A stretch of DNA of 64,000 bases from Ciona intestinalis (taxonomy: Eukaryota > Chordata > Ascidiacea > Phlebobranchia > Cionidae): positions 5,261,050 through 5,325,049 of the forward strand of contig NC_020166.2 of NCBI RefSeq assembly GCF_000224145.3, given 5' to 3'. How positions within the stretch are numbered: the stretch's first letter is position 1; every line of letters starts with the position of its first letter. Below, in pieces: positions 24,601-34,169 of the stretch. The translations under genes and the position numbers were made by a program. Below the pieces are notes generated by a model. The model searched no databases, had not been told where the DNA came from, and saw only the letters and a list, made by a program, of their open reading frames with translations.

Positions 24601-25258
24601 AAAGAAGACGGAATACATTTTTCGCTAGGAGGCGATGACAAATTCGTTTCTCTATTCTATGGGAAGCAGTTAGTTTCATGGTTTATACACATAAGACATA
24701 AGCCCCTAACCCCTTATTTTACCCCTAACCCCTAACTCGTGCTAATCAAACAAAAAAAAACTTTAAAAAAAAGTATTTTACTGTGCGGGACTTGAACCCG
24801 TTAAAAATGAAACAAAGAGAGTAAATGACCGTGCGCAAACCGTTGCACCACAAACTCATCGATAGTAAATTGAATGAAAGATCGTATAATATAACCGACC
24901 TAATATGGGAAAGATGTTCTTACTAGTGTTTTATGTATTTAGAAAGGTATTATTATTATTTAATTAATTTGTTTTACACTTATTAACACTTAGTAGTGTT
25001 GTTTTGTGCGTTTTTACGTATTTTTTAATTTAAATAAACCGACACCTAGCGAAAAAAGTGTACCTACTTCTTCGTTTAGTCCCATAAATATAAAATATAA
25101 ACTTAAAAAACTTTACTTTTGGGGTTTTTAATTTGAACTTGACCAGACTTTACATCCATGGATACGACGCTTTCATGATTCCCTTCTACCTCTTTCTGGT
25201 TTAAAGGACGACAACGAACCACAACTTTGACGCATTCAGAACTTTTTGATTTCGACAT
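18660..25258 (-). CDS. KIF3B: kinesin-2 motor subunit KIF3B
   Basis: Plus-end microtubule motor that pairs with KIF3A/KIF3C and KAP3 for intraflagellar and organelle transport. Sixteen exons: 25117-25258, 24336-24512, 23767-23961, 23450-23567, 23006-23126, 22704-22773, 22521-22630, 22137-22288, 21822-21949, 21365-21537, 20858-21082, 20632-20727, 20036-20175, 19401-19587, 19164-19255 and 18660-18768. They total 2235 nt = 744 aa (human 747). The motor domain (about residues 8-345) has P-loop GQTGTGKT, switch I (NMNEH, then SSRSHA), switch II in [11 protein letters not shown], and YANRAKNI at its end. A basic then acidic linker (KKKTRRRR, then [11 protein letters not shown]) and a long coiled coil follow. 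The tail has [18 protein letters not shown] and SRGLVPK, which identify KIF3B rather than KIF3A. Confidence 0.97.
24589..25085. mobile_element. 497 bp long-TIR element, copy B, with tRNA-like interior
   Basis: Inserted in KIF3B intron 1. Left end ATGGGACTATACAAAGAAG; right end is the diverged complement CTTCTTCGTTTAGTCCCAT; the inverted arms extend about 45 bp to CGCTAGG / CCTAGCG. Its interior (about 24823-25055) is homologous to that of the element at 484-784. On the minus strand, 24785-24852 carries a tRNA-like pair: B-box GGGTTCAAGTCCCGC and A-box-like GTGGTGCAACGGTTTGCGC. It also holds CCCCTAACCCCT-type short repeats. Confidence 0.7.
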
Positions 25259-26728
25259 GCTTTAGGACCTTAGGGCTCTTTCTACTTATTCCAGCATGTG
25301 TATATTCGTTCTTTATACCAAAAACGCACAACCTTTAAAAATAACTGTTCTGATGTTCGTATGAGAAATGTGAATTGATCGTTTGGACTTCACTGCACTA
25401 TGACTACAAATTCCGGGATGTTATCAGAAAAATAGTAAAATTGTGTTCTTTGTAAATCAAGCTGTTGCGAAGCAGTGTTTCCGCCATAAAAGGTATTTTT
25501 TATTTATTTTTTGTAATAAATATAGAAGTAATAAATATAGAACTATATTTATTACAAAAAATATATATATAAGCGTTGATAGCACCACAGGTATATCTAG
25601 AGCTGTGTATTTCTTTTTCAACGCAAGAAGATTAGAATGAGTTTAATCTTTTTGTTNNNNNNNNNNNNNNNNNNNNNNNNNNNNNNNNNNNNNNNNNNNN
25701 NNNNNNNNNNNNNNNNNNNNNNNNNNNNNNNNNNNNNNNNNNNNNNNNNNNNNNNNNNNNNNNNNNNNNNNNNNNNNNNNNNNNNNNNNNNNNNNNNNNN
25801 NNNNNNNNNNNNNNNNNNNNNNNNNNNNNNNNNNNNNNNNNNNNNNNNNNNNNNNNNNNNNNNNNNNNNNNNNNNNNNNNNNNNNNNNNNNNNNNNNNNN
25901 NNNNNNNNNNNNNNNNNNNNNNNNNNNNNNNNNNNNNNNNNNNNNNNNNNNNNNNNNNNNNNNNNNNNNNNNNNNNNNNNNNNNNNNNNNNNNNNNNNNN
26001 NNNNNNNNNNNNNNNNNNNNNNNNNNNNNNNNNNNNNNNNNNNNNNNNNNNNNNNNNNNNNNNNNNNNNNNNNNNNNNNNNNNNNNNNNNNNNNNNNNNN
26101 NNNNNNNNNNNNNNNNNNNNNNNNNNNNNNNNNNNNNNNNNNNNNNNNNNNNNNNNTATATTTGCCAGGTACGTAAGTACGGACAGGATAACCGTAAATA
26201 ACCCGAAATTCGAGTAATTAATACTCTCCACAATATTTAACATCCATCCCCGCACTTTTTTGAAGAAAACGATATTTCATTTTTTTAGGTATTACGTGGC
26301 GCTATAACATATTCAAAGCTGGATCGGAAGAAAATTCCATAAATATATTTTTATGACGAATATTAATATTCAAATTTTTAAAAAAAATGAAATTAATTAT
26401 TTTTTCGATGGGGATAACATGCTAGTGACCTACATAGATGTATGCGTAAGTTATATTTTCGCCGAAATATTTTAAAATTTAATACTTGTATGATTCGGGT
26501 TATGGCCCTCATACTTGTTTGTATTCTAAACCCTTCCCCGCACTTTTTTGAAGAAAATGATGTTTCATTTTTTAGGTATTACGTAGCGCTATAACATATT
26601 CGAAGCTGGACCGGGAGAAAATTCTATAAATATGTTTTTATGACGAATATTAATATTCATAATTAATATTTTTTTCGAATTTTAAATTTTTCATTTTAGA
26701 ATCGGTACCGCTGGGGTCTAGTTAGTAC
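25259..26728. other. KIF3B upstream region, 500-N gap and direct repeats
   Basis: 25259-25656 is the KIF3B 5' flank. 25657-26156 is a 500-N gap. Two direct repeat units of about 125 bp follow, 26248-26374 and 26536-26664. Both begin CCCCGCACTTTTTTGAAGAA and contain GCGCTATAACATATTC and TTTTTATGACGAATATTAAT; they differ at about 10% of positions. No gene seen. Confidence 0.7.
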
Positions 26729-27176
26729 CAGAGCCATAGAAATACCGAGTAGTCCAACCCATTGTTACGTAAAACACAAATTGAACGGCAATTTGGGTCC
26801 AAAATAACACAGTAGGTATAGGGAAAAAGTATGTTTTTCGGTAAATTACAGAAAAACTTGGGCCTAAAAACAAATTTAAAGGTTGAAAAATGTAAAAAAC
26901 ATGTGTTATTTGTTTTCTGTGTCAAAAAAAGTCAAAAATTAGAATTAGAAGCGGTTGATTTGCGACATTTTAGTCATTTAATGCGGCTAAATTTAAACAT
27001 TTTTTCTAAAAAATGTTTGGTAAGGTAAATAGAAGCTGTTTTACACCTTCCCACAATAGGAAAACACAAACAAAACTTAACAAGTTCGTTTAAACCCATT
27101 GTCAAAGTCACCACTTTTGCTCTATTTTGGACACACATAGACGGCAGTTGGACTACTCGGTGTTTATACGACTCTG
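26729..27176. mobile_element. 448 bp non-autonomous hAT-type element
   Basis: Ends CAGAG and CTCTG inside longer inverted arms (about 30 bp, including ACCGAGTAGTCCAAC and its complement). It is flanked by perfect 8 bp target duplications, GTTAGTAC at 26721-26728 and 27177-27184. An 8 bp duplication with CAGRG ends is the hAT hallmark. There is no transposase frame, so it is a MITE. Confidence 0.85.
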
Positions 27177-27210
27177 GTTAGTACAGTGTCCAAATTTTAG
27201 GTTGGTGGCA

Positions 27211-27246
27211 CCATAGATATCTAAACATATGTTTAGATATCTATGG
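27211..27246. repeat. perfect 36 bp palindrome
   Basis: CCATAGATATCTAAACAT followed immediately by its exact reverse complement with no loop. Imperfect symmetry extends about 8 bp on each side (TTGGTGGCA / TGGCACCAG). The motif GGCACC next to it begins the direct repeat downstream. Confidence 0.9.
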
Positions 27247-27436
27247 TGGCACCAGTAGAAGGTATCGAAAATGGCCGCTAGAATATCTGTATTCTAGGAT
27301 CACCTTGGTTATCATGCTCTCTCCTTTACCGACATTAGAGATGCGCGTTCTATTCATTTTTATTTCTGTGAGTGGCACCAGTAAAAGGTATCGAAAATGG
27401 CCGCTATAAGATCTGTATTCTAGAATCACCTTGGTG
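27246..27436. repeat. two direct copies of a ~65 bp unit
   Basis: Units at about 27246-27310 and 27373-27436 share GTATCGAAAATGGCCGCTA, ATCTGTATTCTAG and ATCACCTTGGT. A diverged single unit occurs at 62829-62905 (GTATCGAAAATGGCCGGC). Confidence 0.75.
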
Positions 27437-27863
27437 CAGAATAGGCTGGTGGAAAGTGTTAGTGGTTGCTGGTTAGGTGTTGATGGTTACATTGGTTAGG
27501 GAGTTAGTGGTTATAGGGGTTAGTAGTAAGTGGTTAACAAATAAGGTTGGGGGAGGGGAGACTCTTCACTAGCACCGTATTTTAGTGCAGAGTCTGTATA
27601 CCAGACAGAAAGTAAAAGCAGCGTTTGTTATTAAGTTTCAGCATGGACGACTGTGGCGCTGTGATTATGCAATATATAAGAATAAACCCGGCTGCTAGTA
27701 AAGAATCTCCCACCTTATTTGCTAACTATTAACCCCTATAACCACAAAAGTCAAATTTCTATGGACTTTGATAACCACTAAAAATAACCCCCTAACTCCG
27801 AACCCCCAACCACCAGGCCGGAACGCCAACCTTAAACTCTTTCCACCCACCAGCCTATTCTGC
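27436..27863. mobile_element. 428 bp fold-back element
   Basis: Left end GCAGAATAGGCTGGTGGAAAG is the complement of right end CTTTCCACCCACCAGCCTATTCTGC, with small gaps. The arms run more than 120 bp and are built from GTTAGTGGTT / AACCACTAA-type short units. Related single arms are at 24700-24745, 56909-57000 and 63535-63620. It would form a long hairpin. No coding capacity. Confidence 0.75.
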
Positions 27864-28010
27864 TATGTACCTAAGGATTCTTCACTAATGCCTAAACCTG
27901 TTTGATTATCTTTCCATTTTAAGTGCGACATGTAAAAGATATAAATACTAACTATTACATTGTTAGCACGGTGTTGTTTTGTTTTTTTAAACTTGTTCTG
28001 CATATCCTAC

Positions 28011-28012
28011 AG
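28011..28012 (+). promoter_or_regulatory. splice acceptor 10 bp upstream of the ZNF830 ATG
   Basis: A pyrimidine-rich tract ending ATCCTACAG sits 10 bp before the start codon of an intronless gene, with no obvious upstream exon. It could receive a spliced leader or a distant non-coding exon. Confidence 0.45.
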
Positions 28013-28022
28013 ATATCTAAAA

Positions 28023-28946
28023 ATGTCAACAAAGAAAGGAAAAGCAAAGGTGTCTCAAGCAGATTTGCGGAAAATGATGCAACAAATGAAAGCAAAGAAA
28101 GGAGGGCCAACCGAACAATCAAACCAGAATGCATTAAAACTTAAGCAAAATAATGGTAGTGCCATGAAACGAACTTTTGAAATGGGAAATGTCAAACTAG
28201 GGTCTGCAAACAAAAGAGCTAAGGCTTCATCAAATTTAAACAAATCTTCCAAAACTATTTCAAATAATAATAATGGTAATCTGAAGCAGTTTATAACAAT
28301 GAAGCGAAGTCACAGGGATAGTTCATCCCCGCTACCTAGTACCAGTGACCGTATAACTACAATACAACAATCACCTGCGAAAATGCAAAAACTCACAGAA
28401 GTTAATCATCAACCGCCTACATCACTTGTTACAGGATTTTACAGTGACTCGGACTCTTCCGATGAGGAAATGGTGGTAAGTAGCACAAACACACAAAGTC
28501 CTAATAACAACGAGGCAACAGCATCTATATCTGGTTCCAAAGAAAACACTGTAAATAACAAAACTAGTTCTCAATCTTCAACATCTGCATTACCGGAAGG
28601 TTTTTTTGATAACTTAGAGGTAGACGCAAAGATGCGCGGCGTGGAAACTCCAGCTGATAAAATGGACAGGGAGTGGGAGTCCTTCAAGAAACAACTTCAT
28701 TACGCAGAAGATCAGTCAGAGCAACTGATTGACGAAGAGCAAGAAACTGGACATCTTGATCGGGAGATTGAACAAATAGATCAACAAATTCAACTATACA
28801 ATCTAGTTGACAGGTTGAATGACCAACGGGACACAAAGGTTAAAACAGTTAATAAAATAAAAAGTGAAATGAAAGAAGAGTCGCTAAGCAGCGATGATGA
28901 AGACGATGTTTTATTGAACTGGAGAGAGAAAGATGCTTTTTTATGA
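28023..28946 (+). CDS. ZNF830: ZNF830 (CCDC16/OMCG1) ortholog without its zinc finger
   Basis: The family is a nuclear spliceosome-associated protein needed for pre-mRNA processing and cell-cycle progression in mouse. The single exon encodes 307 aa (human 372). The C-terminal half matches strongly: ALPEGFFDNLEVDAKMRGV, KMDREWESFKKQL, then an acidic helix with HLDREIEQIDQQI and the end DDEDDVLLNWREKDAFL (human SQDWRVKGALL). The N-terminus keeps the SQADLRKMMQ helix, comparable to human NQEELRRLMK. The C2H2 finger that normally follows (CALCN, then H-x5-H) is absent; a basic, Asn/Ser-rich stretch takes its place. The ATG at 28023 follows a splice acceptor. DNLZ follows after 246 bp on the same strand. 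Confidence 0.85.
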   Translation: MSTKKGKAKVSQADLRKMMQQMKAKKGGPTEQSNQNALKLKQNNGSAMKRTFEMGNVKLGSANKRAKASSNLNKSSKTISNNNNGNLKQFITMKRSHRDSSSPLPSTSDRITTIQQSPAKMQKLTEVNHQPPTSLVTGFYSDSDSSDEEMVVSSTNTQSPNNNEATASISGSKENTVNNKTSSQSSTSALPEGFFDNLEVDAKMRGVETPADKMDREWESFKKQLHYAEDQSEQLIDEEQETGHLDREIEQIDQQIQLYNLVDRLNDQRDTKVKTVNKIKSEMKEESLSSDDEDDVLLNWREKDAFL

Positions 28947-29136
28947 ATTCATAATTATACAGTACATATTCTTTTTACAAATTGTTAAGCGTAGGCAGTT
29001 CTGTTTGGGCTAAATTATTCTTAACATTACCACCATCTAATCATGATGCCCTAAGGTGGGCTTCTGCTTTAAATTTTTTGGTTGTATAGCCTATTGTAGG
29101 GATGAAAAGTTTCAGTTCTGCACTTTTTCCTGTACA

Positions 29137-29161
29137 AATAAAAAAGTTTAAATATTTTCAG
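29137..29161 (+). promoter_or_regulatory. ZNF830-DNLZ spacer: AATAAA then acceptor
   Basis: AATAAA (29137-29142) is followed after 17 bp by ATTTTCAG (AG at 29160-29161), and the DNLZ ATG comes 31 bp later. This is a poly(A) signal for the upstream gene abutting a trans-splice-type acceptor for the downstream one. Confidence 0.5.
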
Positions 29162-29192
29162 ATAAAATATTAACAATTTTTTATTGTTAAAT

Positions 29193-29741
29193 ATGGAAAA
29201 ATGTACTCTGGCATTGTTGCGAAGATCTAAAAAGTTGGGCATATTGAGCAACAACCTAAGAAGCACATCAAGCTACAAATCTACACCTTGCATGCAAGTT
29301 CGATCAAACGTTAATAGAAGTTCACATTTTCAATTATTTTCAAGTTCTTCTAAATTCAATTACATTGAACACAAGAAAAGTCTAAGATCTTTTTCTACCT
29401 CTATTCCACCACCCGTAAATCAGTGGAATGATTCTGAACCATCAAATGAAAATACAATTGGTAAAATAAATTCGAAACGGTATAATCTTGCTTTTACATG
29501 CACAGTGTGCCAGACAAGAACTGGAAAGCAAATATCAAAGCGAGCATACCATCACGGAGTTGTAATTGTTCGATGCCCAGGTTGTAGTAACAATCACATA
29601 ATCGCCGACAACCTTAATTGGTTTAGCGACTTAAATGGAAAGAAGAACATTGAAGAGATTATGGCGGAAAAGGGAGAGCAAGTTGTGAAATATTCCACAG
29701 AAGATGAAGACATTATGTTGGAGCCTACTAATAAAACATGA
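29193..29741 (+). CDS. DNLZ: DNL-type zinc finger protein, mitochondrial HSP70 escort (HEP1/TIM15)
   Basis: Mitochondrial matrix zinc protein that keeps mtHSP70 (HSPA9) soluble and active. The single exon encodes 182 aa (human 178). The N-terminus is rich in Arg, Lys and Ser and poor in acids, as expected of a presequence. The DNL domain lies at about residues 92-160. It contains [19 protein letters not shown] (first zinc Cys pair), [20 protein letters not shown] (second Cys pair plus the DNL signature) and FSDL. The acidic tail ends EPTNKT. The start is the first ATG after the acceptor at 29160. AATAAA lies about 10 bp after the stop codon. Confidence 0.95.
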   Translation: MEKCTLALLRRSKKLGILSNNLRSTSSYKSTPCMQVRSNVNRSSHFQLFSSSSKFNYIEHKKSLRSFSTSIPPPVNQWNDSEPSNENTIGKINSKRYNLAFTCTVCQTRTGKQISKRAYHHGVVIVRCPGCSNNHIIADNLNWFSDLNGKKNIEEIMAEKGEQVVKYSTEDEDIMLEPTNKT

Positions 29742-30105
29742 AGTTAACTGAATAAAAATGATACAAATATATGTACCACTATCGCCTGACTTTTTTTAAT
29801 GTAAAATAGAAATCAGTCAGCACACGCCACATAGAGTTATAATCTTTATTGCTTACTTTACCAAAAAAACTCCTGGGACAAAATAAGTTACGGCAAAAAA
29901 CAACAATAACAGTTGAGTAATTTGTTTAGACATGGGCATCAGCGGTATTTAACTGCAACGTACACAATAAAATAATCTCATACGGCATTTTTAAAAAGTG
30001 AAACAAAATTGCAGAAGATGATGGCAATATGGAATTACTTTGGCCAGTGATTTTACTACCATTTCTATTTACACACAAGAGACGGCAAATCATGTAGAAT
30101 TTTGT
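29742..30105. other. convergent spacer
   Basis: 3' ends of DNLZ (plus) and the membrane protein gene (minus). AT-rich; nothing further seen. Confidence 0.5.
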
Positions 30106-32111
30106 TTATGAGTAATAATATCCGACACCAAGCGCTACTGCCTCTTCAGACACTGGTCGAAAAGCTGCTGCATACATATCCGTTGGTACATTCACTGAAA
30201 AAAAAACAACATATATTATATGTAAGAAATTTAAATATTTGCATACTTTATGATAATCAAAATAGTTTTCTACTTTGTAAAAGAAAAGCCATTTTTTAAG
30301 ATTACTATTTAAAAAACAGTACGCTGCACATATTTTAAAAAAACAGTACACTGCACATATTTTACTAAGTGTCAAGTGATGTACATTAACACAACACAAG
30401 TGTGTCTTATCTATGCCATATTATATACTTACGAATTTCTCCACGTGTTAGATTAAACCTAATATTTTTGCATGCTTTTTGGCAAACTTTGGTTGGCTGC
30501 AGTAAAAATTCCATGACTCCATAAATTTGTGCCACCCAATACCCTTGCTCTCCCATGCGATCACGTACCTTTAAACAAAACATAGCAACATATAAGTATA
30601 TGACATTTGGCTACAGGTGTAAAAGTTGTTAATTTTATCTCACCATAAGTGCTTTAGCTTTGTTTTCATTTTTGCGACCAATGTAAAGATAGCTTTTGTA
30701 CTGGACGGGCTCACACATAGGGGGAAGGAAGTAAGGCTTAAAGTAATAATGGTGCATCTCTTTGAATGTATCCATATGGCATGTCATCCTATTAAAACAA
30801 AATAGAATTATATGCTGTGAACAATACGGCGAATCTGTTTCAGTATTGAAATGTGTTCACTAAATGAAGATGTTAACCACTAAGTTAATTTCCTCGCATC
30901 AAGCTATGTTATGCAGTTTTCGAAAAGAATAATTGCAATAATTGGCCTATTCATTGTCTTTTGTCCCATTGATGTATATCAAAAAATAGCATCACATAAA
31001 AGTTATCACTAATATCATTTGTTATTAGCAGGAAAGTCATACCATGAAGCAGTGAAATTGCTTTTCTTTTCTTCTTTATTGTCTTTGTCAATCCATTCGA
31101 TTAGCATGGGAACTGTAAGATTTTTAAATTCTAATCCCTGACTTACACGTGGATAGCATGTTTTTTCCTTGTCCATTAGGTTCTTGCTCTTTAAATGCAA
31201 CTGAAAAATGGAGTTGTACATTTACATTCAACTTTATTACTAAAACATTGAAATGGAGTCAACTTACATCAATAAATTGATTAAAAGTGAGATTTTGTGT
31301 TATGGACCTCCAATCATTCATAGCATCTCCAACAATTACAGGCTCGTATCCATATATCTTATCAGCGATTTCTTCCGAGGTTACTTTAAATGTAGCATTG
31401 AGACTTGTTATATTGACGCAAGCCTATTAAAAGAACATAAAGAAAAATGTTATAGTCGTTTATCAATGAGGGCTTTTTGGCTAATGAAAAGTTAATAACA
31501 ATATATAGTCTAACTCCAACAGATGGAATGTTTCATTTTCCTATATTGTAAAATTGCTACTTTTTTCATTATGTACCAGCATTGTTTTTTTTACAACTCA
31601 TAAAGCGTGATGGTGGTTTTATAAAAAAAATTAAATATAAACCTCACAATCTTCTTCTTTTAGTCCCAAATCAGGTGGTACGTAGTAGGGATTGGCAATT
31701 GCACATTCAGTGTTAAAAGGCCATGTCCAATCATAATAGGGCAAAATCTGAAAACAAATAAAGTTTTAATGCAACATGGTAAAGACAAGTTGTGTTAATT
31801 TGGTAAACAACACGTACCATGACCATGAACTTTTTCGAAACAACTCTGAGTGCATAGTAAGATGGTTCCCAGTAGAACATTCCAACAAACACGCAGCAAA
31901 ATCCAATAAAGCATAAGGTACGCTTGGCGCGAGTTTTCCAACAACCCCTGCGAGCAGCATGAAGTACAGGTAGAGCTGTTTCCCTTATCTTATCAGGTTC
32001 ATATCCAGCTTCTTTACATGCTTTGTACAATTTTCTAATTTCTTTATCCAAAACCTTCAGTTTTTCTTCCAACGGAGCAGATTTTGCACCAGTAATTGCA
32101 TCCATACTCAT
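30106..32111 (-). CDS. type II membrane protein with a cysteine-rich lumenal/extracellular domain, family not recognised
   Basis: Seven exons: 31818-32111, 31643-31747, 31268-31423, 31043-31200, 30644-30788, 30433-30568 and 30106-30194, totalling 1083 nt = 360 aa. There is no signal peptide. A charged cytosolic N-terminus of about 55 residues (EEKLKVLDKEIRKLYKACKE) precedes one hydrophobic segment, TLCFIGFCCVFVGMFYW. A domain with several cysteines follows (TEC, EDCEAC, KTCYPR, PMCEP, VCQKACKN) with N-glycosylation sequons in NITS, NATF and NLTF. GYEPVIVGDAMNDW resembles the entry strand of JmjC/cupin-like domains, but no HxD/E...H iron triad is visible, so enzymatic function is not claimed. 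It ends GVGYYYS. An ATG at 32159 is possible but lies before an acceptor-like TTTTAG. Confidence 0.75.
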
Positions 32112-33182
32112 GCTTACTGTTGCTATCGGATAAACTAAAATGTGAAAATAGGTCAACATGGCAACACCACAATAGGATTTATTGGTAATTATGTACTATC
32201 TACTTAAACACCTTCGTAACAAGACCTGACGTTTTAGCTTATATTGCAAAAACAAAAAATATTTATTAAGATATAAAATCAGACTCTTTTTTCACAGACG
32301 GTTGCCATCAGATTCCCATTAGACAAACAATAAGTTAGTAAAAGTTATTGTGAAATATTTAATCCACCACTTCAAAGTCTAAACTGATCACCTGAACAAA
32401 TATTCAGGTAGAAAGAAAACTACATCACATAGACTCAAAGCCTTGGTAATATAACAAGCAGATACAACGCAGACTCTTGTTTGTTAACAAACAGTTGAAC
32501 GGCATATCTTAACCCACGCTACGTACAAGCTAGTTTCAATCTCGCCGCATTTAACAGTCTATAGTCACGAGTTGCTTTTCTGCGAGTCACGTAGACACTC
32601 ACAATCTAACTGCGCAGCACACACCATACGCGCGGGGAAGACAGGAAATTGTGGAAAACGAGCTCTTCTATGAAGTAAGGCCAGGCCCGTATATACATTA
32701 CAGCTGCAAAAGTAATAAAGGAAATGATACCAAGTAGCTCAATCCACAGAGAAGCTGTAAATTGCCGGATTTCGGTGCACAGTCTTATCGCTCAATCTGT
32801 TTTACAATTTACCTTTTATTGTAATGCTGTTGGAGACTGTGAACATAGTTCAATGTTTAGTACCTGTTTAAAGCACAACCAATTTAGATTGATAACCGCC
32901 AACAGGCGAGAGTAAAATAATTCGTTAATTTTTGATCAACTGAGGCCAGTATTCTAGTTTTAATAAACTAAAATAAGTTTGTTGGTAGTACTTGCTTATT
33001 CTAGGCTACAAATAACATACTTAACTCAGTTCTGATGACTTTAAATCAAAAAGTTTCATGCGTGTCTGGAACGTTTCAACACATGGTCGTGGACCGGGTG
33101 GTCATTGTATTTGTTATTCCGACCTGGCGTTTCGGAGCTTGCGCAATAGCGCCCGGTACAAATATATCAATCAAAACGAAAT

Positions 33183-33371
33183 AGTAAGGTTGGGAAAGAC
33201 GGGACACCTTATCAATCTATTTTCTCGTCACATTTGGTAGTAAACAAAGAAAATTTAAAGAATATAAAACACATCCTCACGACTGCCATAGACCGTTGTT
33301 GATTGTTTAAAACACGATCAGGATATTTGTATATTATGTGCTAAAGGTGTCCCGTCTTCCCCCACCCTACT
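33183..33371. mobile_element. ~189 bp MITE, GGGACACC family
   Basis: Left end TAGTAAGGTTGGGAAAGACG then GGACACCTT; right end AAGGTGTCCCGTCTTCCCCC then ACCCTACTA, which form inverted repeats. The TA at each side fits a TA target. The best-preserved full-length copy here is inverted relative to the one at 15071-15260. Confidence 0.8.
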
Positions 33372-33566
33372 ATATATCACGGCACCAGTTAAGTTTGGTA
33401 GGTCAACTACAAGTTGCAGAATACTGTTAAAATAAAAAATATTTCATTTTGGTATCCCATCTTCCCCCACATTGTAGTTTTATAGGTTTTTATTGCCAAA
33501 CTTTAAACGGTTTGCTTATATATTTCAAAAAATTATACTTTGGGGGTGATACAAACATAATCAAAC

Positions 33567-33873
33567 AATGAATGTAACTTGACCCTCGCGTAGCCGGAAA
33601 ACGACAGTCGTTATCACACGGGTGTTAATACACCTTGTGCCAGCTTTACCCGTTACCATGTATGTTACTTTGTGGGTGATAATTTTGCTTATTTTTTTAC
33701 GTATTGCTGATAATTTATATAACCCATTAGCGGGTTGAAGCAATTGCCGTAAAATGTATTGCCCAAGTACACATACGCCCCGAATGGTAAAAGCGACGAG
33801 CCTTAATAAACCCCATTAGCCTATACCTCAGGGTTACAGACAGGCGCGCTAACCAGTTTGTTACGGCGCCGCA
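33567..33873 (-). mobile_element. tRNA-derived SINE (CCTTGGGCAAGACAC core), ~307 bp
   Basis: On the minus strand it starts with a tRNA-like head (A-box-like TGGTTAGCGCGCCTG, diverged B-box) and then a core related to TGTCCTTGGGCAAGACACTT. That core resembles the conserved central domain of metazoan 'MetaSINE/Nin' elements. It ends with a GTGTGATAAC- and GTTTTCCGGC-bearing tail. Other copies are at 41228-41536, 58940-59098, 62461-62756 and 63079-63194. The class is inferred by resemblance. Confidence 0.75.
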
Positions 33874-34169
33874 ATGATATAATATCAAAATTAGTGTAGC
33901 AGCGGACATTTTGTAGCAAAACGGCAGAAATCGATTTTTGGCTACTTAGAAATGTTTTTGAGGGAAAAGTTTCGGCAAAATGTAATTGCTGTTTCCATCA
34001 CCAGTTTGTTCTGCATTATTTTTGCACTACAACATTTTTAGACTCGATTAGGTTTGTGCGAAGTTACATTGCACTATATATTGGTCGGAGTTGGGTGCAT
34101 TTTTATTTTTCACCTTCACGAACCATGCTGTGGTGTAGCCTATATTATGTTATTAGGTTTGTGGTGGAT

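Larger units (their letters stand above)
32112..34169. other. repeat-bearing intergenic region
   Basis: Promoter side of the type II membrane gene (32112-33180, no repeat recognised). Then comes a MITE at 33183-33371, a partial MITE end near 33455-33478, a SINE at 33567-33873 and unassigned DNA to 34169. Confidence 0.55.

Noticed and set aside
24781-24852. Possible tRNA gene
   Set aside because: A- and B-box-like words are present, but no cloverleaf, anticodon arm or acceptor stem could be drawn, and it lies inside a repeated element.
25632-26255. Long open frames of 179-207 codons
   Set aside because: They consist almost entirely of the 500-N gap and carry no sequence evidence.
27436-27863. 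CRISPR-like or telomeric array
   Set aside because: The GTTAGG/CCCTAA-like words are irregular and arranged as inverted arms, without regular spacers or a constant repeat unit.
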